Positions 8,262-17,163 of a stretch of DNA of 64,000 nucleotides are shown one piece after another. The stretch is from Pseudomonas fragi (GTDB lineage Bacteria; Pseudomonadota; Gammaproteobacteria; Pseudomonadales; Pseudomonadaceae), in contig NZ_CP104861.1 of assembly GCF_025426255.1 (NCBI RefSeq), forward strand, positions 3,968,001-4,032,000. Direction: 5' to 3'. The position numbers and the translations under genes are program-made. The notes under the pieces are model-generated. The model saw nothing but the letters and a program-made list of their open reading frames with translations. It did not search any database and was not told where the DNA came from. How positions within the stretch are numbered: position 1 is the stretch's first letter; the number at the start of each line of letters is the position of its first letter.

Positions 8262-9950
8262 TCAGGCGTTATCGCGTAACTCGCGACGCAGGATCTTGCC
8301 AACGGGGGTCATGGGCAAGGAATCACGCAACACGATTTGCTTGGGCACCTTGTAGCCCGTGAAGTTGTCCTTGCAGTAAGCCTTGAGTTCTTCAACGGTC
8401 ACCCCGCCTGCGCGCGGTACTACAAACAGTTTGACCGCCTCCCCGGTGCGTTCATCGGGCACACCAATGACTGCGCAATTGGCTACTTTTGGATGTGCCA
8501 TGACGATGTCTTCAATCTCGTTGGGGTACACGTTGAAACCGGAGACGATGATCAGGTCTTTTTTGCGATCGACGATGCGGACAAAACCATCCGGATCAAT
8601 CACCGCAATATCGCCGGTCTTGAACCAGCCATCGGCGTCCAGCACCTCGGCTGTGGCTTCCGGGTTTTGCCAGTAGCCCTTCATCACTTGCGGACCTTTG
8701 ACGCATAGCTCGCCCCGCTCGCCCAGCCCCAGATCAACCCCCTCATCGCTGATCACTTTCATGGCCGTGCCCGGAACCGGCATGCCTACCGTGCCCAGCC
8801 TTGCCAGGGAGCCGCAAGGGTTGGCGCTGGCCACCGGCGAGGTTTCCGTCAGACCGTAGCCTTCGACAATTCTGCACCCCGTGAGTTTTTCCCAACGTTC
8901 AGCCGTGGCCTTGACCAGTGCCGTACCGCCCGAGTTGGTGACTTTAAGCCCGGAGAAGTCCACGGTCTTGAAGTCGGGGTGGTCCATCAGCGCAACAAAC
9001 AAGGTGTTGAGGCCCAGAAAACAGGTGAATTTCCAGTTTTTAAGTTCCTTGATAAAACCTTTGATATCACGCGGATTGGTGATCAGGACGTTATGGTTGC
9101 CGGTGACCATCATGCCCATGCAATTGGCGGTGAATGCATAGATATGATAAAGCGGCAGCGGACCGATCATGATCTCGCGGCCGTCCTTGAGCATCGGCTG
9201 GCCATCAGCCCCATGCTGTGACAGGCACGCACGCACCTGCTGCATGTTGGCTATCAGATTGCCATGGGTGAGCATCGCGCCTTTGGGCAGGCCGGTGGTG
9301 CCGCCCGTGTATTGCAGCACTGCGGTGTCATCCAGCGTTACCGTCAGCGGGCGAATAACCTGGCCGGCACCACGGCGTAACACGCTTTTGAAGGAAATCG
9401 CCTGGGGCAACTGGTAGGCAGGCACCAGTTTTTTAACCTTATCGACCACCAGGTTGGTGATCCAGCCTTTGGCGGCCGGCATCATGTCGCCCATTTTGGC
9501 TTCGATCAGGTAGTCGATTTCGGTGTCTTGCAGTACTTCCTGTACGCGCTTGCCGAACATGTTCAAGTACACCAGTGCACGAATACCTGCGCTCTTGAAC
9601 TGATGACGCATCTCACGCGAGGTGTAGAGCGGGTTGGTGTTGACCACTATCAGCCCGGCACGCATCGCACCAAATACGGCAATCGGATACTGCAAGGTAT
9701 TGGGCATTTGCACGGCGATGCGGTCGCCAGGCTTGAGATCGGTGTATTCCTGCAGATAACCGGCAAAAGCGGCACTGTGGCGTTCAAGCTCGGCATAGGT
9801 GATGGTCACACCCAAATTGCTGAAGGCCGGGCGATCCGCGAATTTCTTGCAGGAGCGCTCAAAAACATCAACCACCGACTTGAAAGTCGTCATATCGATA
9901 TCCAGCGGTACACCGGCGGGACGTTTGTCATTCCAGAAATCAGGTTGCAT
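8262..9950 (-). CDS. fadD2: Long-chain fatty-acid-CoA ligase FadD2
   Basis: Paralogue of FadD1 with 562 residues and the same overall plan. It has the AMP-binding loop YTGGTTGLPKG at 214-224, GYGLTETSP, GWFKTGD and a C-terminal VGKILRRELRD. The two proteins are clearly homologous throughout but differ at many positions, so this is an old duplication. In P. aeruginosa FadD1 prefers long-chain and FadD2 shorter-chain substrates, which is knowledge of the family and not visible here. GAGGAT precedes the ATG by 9 bases. It is divergent from the lipase-like gene at 10160, with a 209-base promoter region between them. Confidence 0.95.
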   Translation of the reverse strand: MQPDFWNDKRPAGVPLDIDMTTFKSVVDVFERSCKKFADRPAFSNLGVTITYAELERHSAAFAGYLQEYTDLKPGDRIAVQMPNTLQYPIAVFGAMRAGLIVVNTNPLYTSREMRHQFKSAGIRALVYLNMFGKRVQEVLQDTEIDYLIEAKMGDMMPAAKGWITNLVVDKVKKLVPAYQLPQAISFKSVLRRGAGQVIRPLTVTLDDTAVLQYTGGTTGLPKGAMLTHGNLIANMQQVRACLSQHGADGQPMLKDGREIMIGPLPLYHIYAFTANCMGMMVTGNHNVLITNPRDIKGFIKELKNWKFTCFLGLNTLFVALMDHPDFKTVDFSGLKVTNSGGTALVKATAERWEKLTGCRIVEGYGLTETSPVASANPCGSLARLGTVGMPVPGTAMKVISDEGVDLGLGERGELCVKGPQVMKGYWQNPEATAEVLDADGWFKTGDIAVIDPDGFVRIVDRKKDLIIVSGFNVYPNEIEDIVMAHPKVANCAVIGVPDERTGEAVKLFVVPRAGGVTVEELKAYCKDNFTGYKVPKQIVLRDSLPMTPVGKILRRELRDNA

Positions 9951-10159
9951 TATTTTTATCCTCGTACCTGAGCGTGTCTGGCCGCGTCATTCATTTAATG
10001 AAAAGCGGAATGTGCGGACGTTAACAGTTATCAAGTTGTAGGCAAATACAGCGATCTTCGCCATTTACATCTTGAATCTTATTGCTACGGGATTACCTGT
10101 TGAGTGGCCTTCAGGCAAATGCGCTATACACTGCTACGACTACAAATGAAGGAATTGCC

Positions 10160-11104
10160 ATGATCCCTGAGACTTTCTGGCTGGAGGCGAACGACCGTAG
10201 TGGTCTTTTTGTTCACCAGTGGCTGCCTGCTGGCACGCCCAAAGCCATTGTTCTGTTGGCTCATGGCATGGCTGAACACAGTGGCCGTTATGCATACCTG
10301 GGCAAAACCCTGTGTGATGCCGGTTTTGGGCTGTATGCCCACGACCAGCGCGGCCACGGCAAAACGGCTGAGCAAGAAACTCTGGGCTACTTTGCCGACA
10401 ACGATGGCTGGTGTGCTGTGGTCAGTGATGTGGCGGCTATTAACCGACATATCAGCCAGACCTATCCGGGAGTGCCAATTTTCCTGCTCGGCCACAGTAT
10501 GGGCAGTTACATCGCCCAGGCGTATTTGATGCATCACAGTGCAAGCCTGCAAGGCGCGATTCTCAGCGCCTCGAATTTCCAGCCGGTGGCGCTCTATCGT
10601 GCCGCCAGCCTGATCGCCCGTTTCGAACGGTGGCGCCAAGGACCCAAAGGTCGCAGCGCGCTGATCGAGTGGCTGTCCTTCGGCTCTTTCAACAAAACCT
10701 TCAAGCCCAACCGCACCGCTTACGACTGGCTCAGTCGTGACCCGGCCCAGGTCGATGCTTACGCCAGTGACCCCTTGTGTGGTTTTCGCTGCACCAACCA
10801 ACTGTGGATCGATTTGTTAGGCGGGTTGCAGCAAATCAGCAAAGCGTCCAATCTCGCTCAAATTGATCCGGGCCTGCCGTTACTGATAATGGGCGGCTCA
10901 TGTGATCCGGTGAGTGAAGGCAAGCGTCTCACTGATCTGGCCAAGGCTTTGCGACAAGCCGGTAATCGTCAGTTGCAGTTGAATCTGTACCCGCAAGCGC
11001 GGCACGAACTCTTCAATGAAATTAATCGCGACGAAGTGATGGCTGATGTTATTGAGTGGCTCAATCAGGCATTGAGCCACACCCGCCCGCTGCGCAGCGA
11101 ATGA
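10160..11104 (+). CDS. Alpha/beta hydrolase, monoacylglycerol lipase-like
   Basis: Probable lipase or esterase of 314 residues from the serine aminopeptidase S33/Hydrolase_4 group. The nucleophile elbow GHSMG is at 111-115 (Ser113) and the oxyanion region is LLAHGMAEHSGRY. An acid residue is likely in GGSCDPVSEG, and the catalytic His is likely in QARHELFNE. No signal peptide is present, so it should act in the cytoplasm on monoacylglycerol-like esters. The ATG at 10160 is preferred because GAAGGA lies 7 bases upstream and it gives the family's usual N-terminus. It is followed after 88 bases by phaJ in the same direction, next to fadD2 and fadD1, which suggests a lipid-degradation cluster. 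Confidence 0.85.
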   Translation: MIPETFWLEANDRSGLFVHQWLPAGTPKAIVLLAHGMAEHSGRYAYLGKTLCDAGFGLYAHDQRGHGKTAEQETLGYFADNDGWCAVVSDVAAINRHISQTYPGVPIFLLGHSMGSYIAQAYLMHHSASLQGAILSASNFQPVALYRAASLIARFERWRQGPKGRSALIEWLSFGSFNKTFKPNRTAYDWLSRDPAQVDAYASDPLCGFRCTNQLWIDLLGGLQQISKASNLAQIDPGLPLLIMGGSCDPVSEGKRLTDLAKALRQAGNRQLQLNLYPQARHELFNEINRDEVMADVIEWLNQALSHTRPLRSE

Positions 11105-11192
11105 GCATATTTGCTTTTTTATCTAAAAGAATTGAAAAATCTTTTAAAATCATTGCTTTAAAACCAAACACTCGTCACAGGACATGCGCTAG

Positions 11193-11663
11193 ATGACCCA
11201 GGTTACCAACACCCCGTACGAAGCCCTCGAAGTCGGCCAGACTGCCAGTTACAGCAAAACCGTCGAAGAGCGCGACATCCAGCTTTTTGCGGCCATGTCC
11301 GGCGACCACAACCCGGTGCACCTCGACCCTGAATTCGCCGCTGCGACCATGTTCAAAGAGCGCATTGCCCATGGCATGTTCAGTGGCGCGCTGATAAGTG
11401 CTGCCGTGGCCTGCGAACTGCCTGGCCCGGGCACTATTTATGTTGGCCAGCAAATGAGCTTTCAGAAGCCGGTAAAGATCGGTGACACCCTGACCGTGCG
11501 TCTGGAAATTCTGGAAAAAATGCCCAAGTTCCGCGTTCGCATCGCTACCCGCGTGTTCAATCAGCGCGATGAAATCGTGGTTGATGGCGAAGCCGAAATC
11601 ATTGCCCCGCGCAAGCAACAAACCGTGACCTTGCCGGTGCTGCCGGCGATCAGCATTGGTTAA
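11193..11663 (+). CDS. phaJ: (R)-specific enoyl-CoA hydratase PhaJ1-type
   Basis: Hydrates trans-2-enoyl-CoA from beta-oxidation to (R)-3-hydroxyacyl-CoA, a precursor of polyhydroxyalkanoate. The 156-residue MaoC/hot-dog protein carries the hydratase-2 motif SGDHNPVHLD, with catalytic Asp38 and His43, and then ERIAHGMFSGALIS. The sequence is very close to P. aeruginosa PhaJ1 as I remember it, with nearly the same start and the same length. No PHA synthase gene is in this window. It ends at a bidirectional terminator 10 bases after the stop. Confidence 0.93.
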   Translation: MTQVTNTPYEALEVGQTASYSKTVEERDIQLFAAMSGDHNPVHLDPEFAAATMFKERIAHGMFSGALISAAVACELPGPGTIYVGQQMSFQKPVKIGDTLTVRLEILEKMPKFRVRIATRVFNQRDEIVVDGEAEIIAPRKQQTVTLPVLPAISIG

Positions 11664-11672
11664 TCCCCGCCC

Positions 11673-11705
11673 ATAAAAAAACGCCGGTTAACCGGCGTTT
11701 TTTTA
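11673..11705. terminator. Bidirectional intrinsic terminator
   Basis: AAAAAAACGCCGGTTAACCG is the left half of a near-perfect palindrome with A and T runs at both ends. It serves phaJ and the convergent PA2169-family gene. Confidence 0.93.
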
Positions 11706-11721
11706 TTCAGCCATGTTGCTC

Positions 11722-12189
11722 TCAAGCACGGGCACGGGCCTGATTACGCAGGGCTTTGACCTGATCGTGATTGCGTTGCACACCGTGATACTGGCGTTCT
11801 ACCAGATCGCGAATACCCACCAGGTTGTGCTTGCTGATTTTCTCCAGCGCTTCCTTATAAGCCTTCAGCGCGTGGTCTTCACCGCGCTCAGCTTCGTTGA
11901 GCACTGCTTCTTCATCCTTGCCGGTAAACACCGACTTGACGTCCACCCAGCGGCGATGCAAATCACCGGCAACGCTGGTGCTGGTTTCCGGATCACCACC
12001 CAGTGCACGTACCTGTGCCTGCAATTCGGCAGCTGCCGCTGCACAGTCAGCAGCACGCTTGGCAAACAGTGCCTTGAGCTCCGGGTGTTTGATATCTTCA
12101 GCGCAGGTTTTAAACCCTTCCTGGCCGTCTTTGCTGGTTTCGATCAAATCGTTCAGGACGCTAATGGCTTCTTTATTAAGGTCAGTCAT
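11722..12189 (-). CDS. PA2169-family four-helix-bundle protein (DUF2383)
   Basis: Predicted all-helical soluble protein of 155 residues, matching the PA2169/DUF2383 family of ferritin-like four-helix bundles. It starts MTDLNKEAISVLNDLIETSKDGQ and shows heptad-like spacing throughout. Conserved acidic, His and Cys positions (CAEDIKHPEL, GEDHALKAY) could bind metal, but that is not shown. Members are often linked with stress and envelope functions in pseudomonads. AAGGA lies 8 bases before the ATG. The gene is single and convergent with phaJ. Confidence 0.85.
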   Translation of the reverse strand: MTDLNKEAISVLNDLIETSKDGQEGFKTCAEDIKHPELKALFAKRAADCAAAAAELQAQVRALGGDPETSTSVAGDLHRRWVDVKSVFTGKDEEAVLNEAERGEDHALKAYKEALEKISKHNLVGIRDLVERQYHGVQRNHDQVKALRNQARARA

Positions 12190-12397
12190 TGTTCAATTCC
12201 TTACAGGGTTGAGGATCGTGCAATAGAGATTGCAGGGCTCGTGCCAGCTTTTAAAATCGAATAAAACTCTTAATAATCAGCAAGTTACAAAATTCATTAA
12301 AATCTGTATCCGGTTTATATGCATGAACTGTCAATTGGCCTTCATGCAAATTGCCTGTATTTTTCATCCTATAGCTTCACGTAATAAAGGCCGCCGC

Positions 12398-12634
12398 ATG
12401 AACCCCGAAAAACTCGAACTGTTGCTGACACGCGAAATGCCCTTCGGCAAATACAAAGGCCGTATCATCGCCGACCTGCCCGGCCAGTACTTGAACTGGT
12501 TTGCCCGCCAGGGCTTCCCCCACGGCGAACTGGGCGGCTTGCTGGCCCTGATGCAAGAGATTGATCACAACGGCCTGTCGGACCTCCTCGACCCATTGCG
12601 CGCCAAACACGCAAAACCCAAACCCCGCCACTGA
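12398..12634 (+). CDS. DUF3820 protein, 78 residues
   Basis: Short soluble protein whose core MPFGKYKGRIIADLPGQYL matches the DUF3820 family, which is found alone or attached to exonuclease-like proteins. The motif resembles a small nucleic-acid-associated fold, but the function is unknown. The ATG at 12398 gives the family's N-terminus. Upstream in-frame codons would add an implausible 56 residues. The next gene starts 11 bases after the stop, so the two are probably cotranscribed. Confidence 0.85.
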   Translation: MNPEKLELLLTREMPFGKYKGRIIADLPGQYLNWFARQGFPHGELGGLLALMQEIDHNGLSDLLDPLRAKHAKPKPRH

Positions 12635-12645
12635 AAGAGTTGCCC

Positions 12646-13839
12646 ATGCCAAGGATTGAAGACAACGCCCGCGACGAAAACTTCTGGCACGCCATTGCCG
12701 AGCGCTACGACGTAGCTCCCGGTCCGATCAATCTGGAAAACGGCTACTTCGGGCGCATGACTCGCGACGTGGCGCAGGACTACCAGCGCAATATCGACTT
12801 TATTAACCGCAACAACTCGATCCCTGTGCGCCAGCATTTCGATGTGTCCCGGAACATCGAGATCCGCGACCAACTTGCCGAGCTGCTGGGCGTTGACCCG
12901 GCAGGTGTGGCACTGACTTCGCGCGCGTCCGACGCCCTGCAATCGTTGATTCGCAACTACAACGGCCTGCAACCCGGCGATCAATTGCTGATCTGCGACC
13001 TGGAATACCACAGCGTCGAATATGCGATGCGCTGGGTGGCACAGCAACGCGGGCTTGAAGTCATTGAAATCACCCACAAGCACCCTGCTACTTATGAAAG
13101 CCTGGTGGCCAGCTATCGCGAAGCCTTTGTGCGCCACCCGCGTATCAAGCTGATGGCCCTTACCCATGTGACCCACCGCACCGGGCTGGTGCTGCCCGTG
13201 CAGGAGATTGTCGCAGCGGCCAAAGAGCACGGGGTCGATGTGATACTTGACGGTGCCCACGCCCTGGGCCAGATCGAGTTCGATCTGCAGACATTGGGCG
13301 TCGCCTTTGCCGGGTACAACCTGCATAAATGGATCGGGGCGCCGCTGACACTGGGCTGTATGTATATAGACCCGCAGCGCCTGGCCGATATTGACCCCGA
13401 CATGGCCAGCCAGCATTACCCGGAACCGGATATCCGCAACCGCTCGCCCTACGGCACCGCCAATATCCCGGCCTGGCTGACCCTGCCCACAGTGTTACAG
13501 GAGCACCAGTACATGGGCGGCGCACGGGCCAAGGGAGCACGACTGAACTACCTGCGCGATCTGTGGGTGAGTGAGGCGCGAAAAATGCCGGGGATTGAAG
13601 TGCTGATCGAAGATGATCCGCGGCTGCGTTGCGCCATTACGTCGCTGCGCTTTACCCATCTACAGGATCAGCAGCCGATGGTTGACCGCCTGCTCAAGGA
13701 CTACAACCTGTTCACCGTCGCCCGCAATGGCTCGGCGTGTGGCAGTTGCATTCGTATCACTGTGGGTTTAACCACCAGTCTGGATGACATTAATCAGTTG
13801 GTCAGGGCGTTGCGCGAGCTGTCACTGGCCCACGCATAA
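12646..13839 (+). CDS. PLP-dependent class V aminotransferase (isopenicillin-N-epimerase-like)
   Basis: Pyridoxal-phosphate enzyme of 397 residues in the NifS/CefD class. The PLP-anchoring lysine lies in AGYNLHKWIGAPL, the cofactor-binding VILDGAHALGQIEFD precedes it, and LTSRASDALQSLI marks the phosphate-binding region. The C-terminal NGSACGSCIRITVGL is typical of the class V small domain. It may act as a desulfurase, epimerase or aminotransferase on an amino acid, but the substrate cannot be read from sequence. There is no partner SufE or IscU gene nearby. The ATG at 12646 is preferred to a TTG at 12640. Confidence 0.88.
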   Translation: MPRIEDNARDENFWHAIAERYDVAPGPINLENGYFGRMTRDVAQDYQRNIDFINRNNSIPVRQHFDVSRNIEIRDQLAELLGVDPAGVALTSRASDALQSLIRNYNGLQPGDQLLICDLEYHSVEYAMRWVAQQRGLEVIEITHKHPATYESLVASYREAFVRHPRIKLMALTHVTHRTGLVLPVQEIVAAAKEHGVDVILDGAHALGQIEFDLQTLGVAFAGYNLHKWIGAPLTLGCMYIDPQRLADIDPDMASQHYPEPDIRNRSPYGTANIPAWLTLPTVLQEHQYMGGARAKGARLNYLRDLWVSEARKMPGIEVLIEDDPRLRCAITSLRFTHLQDQQPMVDRLLKDYNLFTVARNGSACGSCIRITVGLTTSLDDINQLVRALRELSLAHA

Positions 13840-13857
13840 CCATTTGATGCTCGCCCC

Positions 13858-14017
13858 GTAGCAGCTGCCGTAGGAACGAGGCTGCGTTGGCGTGGTGCGG
13901 CACTCCGACGAAGCCGTCGTAAAGTCAGACTATGCGTTCTTTCTGAAAAAACCGTGCATTCAGGATTTACGATCGCTGCGCAATCGAACGCAGCCTCGTT
14001 CCTACGGCAGCTGCTAC
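13858..14017. repeat. Long inverted repeat, class II (GTAGCAGCTGCCG type), copy A
   Basis: A 160-bp element has inverted ends GTAGCAGCTGCCGTAGGAAC and its complement. A central part contains ACCGTGCATTCAGGATTTACG. Two related long copies lie at 40234-40370 and 46028-46173. Confidence 0.88.
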
Positions 14018-14046
14018 GGGTTTGTTGTAATCACAAAAACCCGGGC

Positions 14047-14075
14047 AAAAAAAAGGTGCGCCGACCAAGCGCACC
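14047..14075 (-). terminator. Intrinsic terminator of zwf-pgl-eda
   Basis: GGTGCGC pairs with GCGCACC around a 7-base loop, followed on the minus strand by eight T residues. It lies 40 bases after the eda stop. Confidence 0.92.
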
Positions 14076-14114
14076 AAAAACCGTAGAACACACAACATAT
14101 TCGTAGCTAAAACA

Positions 14115-14780
14115 TCAATCCAGCAGAGCAAGCGCCTCTGCGGTGCATTCCTGGATTCGGGCCCAGTCGCCGTTTTTGATCCACTCGCTGTCCAGCATCC
14201 AGCTACCGCCCACACACATCACGTTTTTCAACGCCATGTAGTTGCGAATATTCGCCGGGCCAACCCCGCCAGTCGGGCAGAATTTGACCTCGCCAAACGG
14301 GCCGCCCAATGCCTTGATCGCGGCCACACCGCCACTGACTTCAGCCGGGAACAATTTAAAGCGACGGTAGCCCAGTCCGTAGCCTTCCATGATTCCGGAA
14401 GCATTGCTGATACCCGGCAACAGCGGGATATCGCTGGCAACGCTGGCCTGGAGCAAGTCACGGGTAATGCCCGGCGTAACAATAAATTGCGAACCAGCTT
14501 CTTCTGCCGCCGCCAGCATATGGCGATCCAATACGGTGCCCGCACCTGTCACCAGCTCAGGGCGCTGATCGCGCAGAATACGGATGGCCTTGAGGCCGAA
14601 CGACGAGCGCAAGGTCACTTCCAGGGCCGTCAGACCACCGGCCGCCAGCGCATCCGCCAATGGCAGGATGTCTTGTTCGCGGGCAATGGTAATCACCGGC
14701 AGAATTCGTGCACGTTCACAGAGGCTGTCGATCAGGGCGACTTTATCCGCCATCGATACGTTCGCAATTGTTGTTGTCAT
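14115..14780 (-). CDS. eda: 2-Keto-3-deoxy-6-phosphogluconate aldolase Eda
   Basis: Splits KDPG into pyruvate and glyceraldehyde 3-phosphate, the last step of the Entner-Doudoroff pathway. The 221-residue product has the Schiff-base lysine K142 in RRFKLFPAEVSGG and the catalytic Glu54 in ALEVTLRSS. It also has the TGAGTV, TPG and PTGGV phosphate-site motifs. The ATG at 14780 begins MTTTIANVSMADK with AAGGAT upstream. A longer reading frame upstream is only read-through into pgl. It is last in the zwf-pgl-eda operon, 17 bases after pgl, and ends at a clear terminator. Confidence 0.97.
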   Translation of the reverse strand: MTTTIANVSMADKVALIDSLCERARILPVITIAREQDILPLADALAAGGLTALEVTLRSSFGLKAIRILRDQRPELVTGAGTVLDRHMLAAAEEAGSQFIVTPGITRDLLQASVASDIPLLPGISNASGIMEGYGLGYRRFKLFPAEVSGGVAAIKALGGPFGEVKFCPTGGVGPANIRNYMALKNVMCVGGSWMLDSEWIKNGDWARIQECTAEALALLD

Positions 14781-14797
14781 GGCAGCTGATCCTTGGC

Positions 14798-15511
14798 TCA
14801 TGGGCACCAGTAAATCTCTAACGTAGGTTGCAGAAAGGCACGAATCGGCAAGGCAGCAACATCTGTGCCCCCCAGCGCTTCGTTGAGGGTGTTCAATTTG
14901 GACTGTCCCTGGATCGACAGCACTTTGTGCTTCGCACTGGCCAGCAGACTGCGGCTCATGCTCAAACGCTGATGCGGCACGGTTGGCGCCAGCATCGCCC
15001 AGCAACGGCGCGGGTTGTCCAGTTGCAGGGCTTCGCTCAGGTTCGGGCTGTTAGGAAACAACGACGCGGTATGCCCGTCATCACCCATGCCCAGAATCAG
15101 CACATCAATCGGCGGCAATTCGGCCAGGCCTTGATCCGCTTCCAATGCAGCCTTTTCAACTGTGGCTGCAGCGTTATACAAACCGACAAAGCGGGCCTTG
15201 GCGGCTGGCCCCTGAAGCAGGTGCTTTTTCAGCAGCCCGGCGTTGCTGTCGGCATGTTCAACCGGCACCCAGCGTTCATCAGCAAGGCTGACGACAACTT
15301 TCGACCAGTCGATCGGCTGTTTGATCAAGCTCTGGAAAAATGCCACCGGGCTGCGACCGCCAGACACTACCAAAGTGGCAACGCCCTGAGTGCTGATGGC
15401 CTGGTTCAATTCCTCGGCAACACGAGTTGCCAGCCCCTCGGCCATGTGTGCCGGGTTCTTGAAAGTGTGCGCATTGACACCTTCAGGCAGTTTCACATCA
15501 GATATCGCCAT
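14798..15511 (-). CDS. pgl: 6-Phosphogluconolactonase Pgl (DevB type)
   Basis: Hydrolyses 6-phosphogluconolactone to 6-phosphogluconate in the cytoplasm. The 237-residue protein shows the GNAT-like lactonase motifs LVVSGGRSPVAFF, SLADERWVP, DSNAGLLKKHLL and LGMGDDGHTASLFP. Its start lies inside the end of zwf (14-base overlap), so translation is probably coupled. It is part of the HexR-controlled zwf-pgl-eda operon. Confidence 0.97.
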   Translation of the reverse strand: MAISDVKLPEGVNAHTFKNPAHMAEGLATRVAEELNQAISTQGVATLVVSGGRSPVAFFQSLIKQPIDWSKVVVSLADERWVPVEHADSNAGLLKKHLLQGPAAKARFVGLYNAAATVEKAALEADQGLAELPPIDVLILGMGDDGHTASLFPNSPNLSEALQLDNPRRCWAMLAPTVPHQRLSMSRSLLASAKHKVLSIQGQSKLNTLNEALGGTDVAALPIRAFLQPTLEIYWCP

Positions 15512-16967
15512 ACCAAGACCTCCCGTCCCGCGTAATCAGAGCAATGGAACTCATCGGCCCCCAGGAGCCCGCCGCGTACGGCTTGGGTGCATCACCGGAC
15601 TTTTTCCAGCCGGCGATCAACTGGTCGCACCATTTCCATGCTGCTTCAATTTCATCTTTGCGTACAAACAGGTTCTGGTTGCCACGCATGACTTCAAGTA
15701 ACAGACGCTCGTAGGCATCCGGGATCCGCTCACTGCGATAAGTGTCGGAAAAATTCAATTGCAACGGACCGCTGCGCAGCTGCATGCCTTTATCCAGGCC
15801 CTGCTCTTTAGTCATCACACGCAAGGAAATACCTTCATCCGGCTGCAGACGAATAATCAGCTTGTTGCCGATTTGCAGACGCTGCTCAGGGGCGAAGATG
15901 TAGTGCGACGGTTCCTTGAAGTGGATCACGATCTGCGACAGCTTTTGCGGCATCCGCTTGCCGGTCCGCAGGTAAAACGGCACACCCGCCCAACGCCAGT
16001 TGCGAATATCGGCACGCAGGGCAACAAAGGTTTCGGTGTCGCTCTGGGTGTTGGAGTTCTCCTCCTCCAGATAACCCGGCACTGACTGGCCTTCGCTGTA
16101 ACCGGCAATGTACTGGCCGCGCACCACTTGGGTGGTCAGGCCTTCGGCGCTGATCGGGGCCAGTGCCTTGAGTACTTTTACCTTCTCGTCGCGAATGCTG
16201 TCGGCCGACAGGTCCGCAGGCGGATCCATCGCAATCAGGCACAGCAACTGCAACAGATGGTTTTGAATCATGTCGCGCAGCTGGCCAGCCTTGTCGAAAT
16301 AACCCCAGCGACCCTCGATGCCGACTTTCTCGGCCACGGTGATTTCAACGTGGGAGATGTAGCGCTGGTTCCACTGGGTTTCGAACAGGCTGTTGGCAAA
16401 GCGCAGCGCAATCAGGTTTTGTACGGTTTCTTTGCCAAGGTAGTGGTCGATCCGGTAGGTGCGGTTCTCGGGGAAGAACTGCGCCACGGAATCGTTGACC
16501 TTGCGCGAGGATTCAAGATCCGAGCCGATGGGCTTTTCCAGCACCACGCGGGTGTTTTCCGCTAGGCCAACTTTCGACAGGTTCTCGCAAATAGCACCGT
16601 AAACCGCCGCCGGTGTGGCGAAGTAGGCAATCAAGCGCTGTTCTGTTCCGGCAAGCTCTGCCAGAGACAAATAGTCTTCAGTCTTGAAAAAATCCACATG
16701 CAGATAGCTCAATCGAGCCAGGAAGCGGGTTAGCGCCTCAGCTTCGATTTCCTTGTCGCCCAGGTACTGGCGCAACTGGCTGTCGATATGCGCCAGATGC
16801 GCGGTGGCGTCGCCGGGTTCACGAGCCAGCGCAAGAATGCGCGTGTCAGCGTGGAGCAGACCGGCGCGATCCAATTGGTATAAAGCAGGAAACAGCTTGC
16901 GCAAGGCCAAATCGCCGAGGGCGCCGAACAAGGCAAAGGTGCACGGTTCAACCGTAATCGAAGGCAT
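15498..16967 (-). CDS. zwf: Glucose-6-phosphate 1-dehydrogenase Zwf
   Basis: Oxidises glucose 6-phosphate to the lactone with reduction of NAD(P). The 489-residue protein has the nucleotide-binding GALGDLA at 15-21 and the active-site motif RIDHYLGKE at 172-180. VVLEKPIGSD precedes it, and FYLRTGKRMPQKLSQI is in the C-terminal domain. It is first gene of zwf-pgl-eda and divergent from hexR, sharing a 196-base control region with a HexR-like box at 17033-17051. The ribosome binding site is weak (AAAGAA). Confidence 0.97.
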   Translation of the reverse strand: MPSITVEPCTFALFGALGDLALRKLFPALYQLDRAGLLHADTRILALAREPGDATAHLAHIDSQLRQYLGDKEIEAEALTRFLARLSYLHVDFFKTEDYLSLAELAGTEQRLIAYFATPAAVYGAICENLSKVGLAENTRVVLEKPIGSDLESSRKVNDSVAQFFPENRTYRIDHYLGKETVQNLIALRFANSLFETQWNQRYISHVEITVAEKVGIEGRWGYFDKAGQLRDMIQNHLLQLLCLIAMDPPADLSADSIRDEKVKVLKALAPISAEGLTTQVVRGQYIAGYSEGQSVPGYLEEENSNTQSDTETFVALRADIRNWRWAGVPFYLRTGKRMPQKLSQIVIHFKEPSHYIFAPEQRLQIGNKLIIRLQPDEGISLRVMTKEQGLDKGMQLRSGPLQLNFSDTYRSERIPDAYERLLLEVMRGNQNLFVRKDEIEAAWKWCDQLIAGWKKSGDAPKPYAAGSWGPMSSIALITRDGRSWYGDI

Positions 16968-17032
16968 GATGTTTGTTCTTTTATCAAGTTAAGCTACAAA
17001 TACCTTTTTTCAAGGCATCACTCAAGGAAAAA

Positions 17033-17051
17033 TGTAGTAATAAACACAACA
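17033..17051. promoter_or_regulatory. HexR operator candidate in the zwf/hexR interval
   Basis: TGTAGT-AATAAAC-ACAACA is an imperfect palindrome with 5 of 6 paired positions. It resembles the TTGT-N7/8-ACAA HexR consensus and lies between divergent zwf and hexR, where HexR is known to bind in pseudomonads. Binding here is inferred. Confidence 0.65.
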
Positions 17052-17163
17052 TTTTCTGAAAATACAGATTCCTGCTAGTGGTCGTCACAGGCCACCAGTA
17101 GGATAGGCCACCTTCCAGAACCGCTTTAGTCCGGTTCTTGCATCGCTGACCCAAGGATCATAA

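Noticed and set aside
6210..9950. Tandem fadD genes as a recent duplication or assembly error
   Set aside because: The two proteins differ at many positions and each has its own terminator; the fadD2-fadD1 arrangement is a known stable feature of Pseudomonas.
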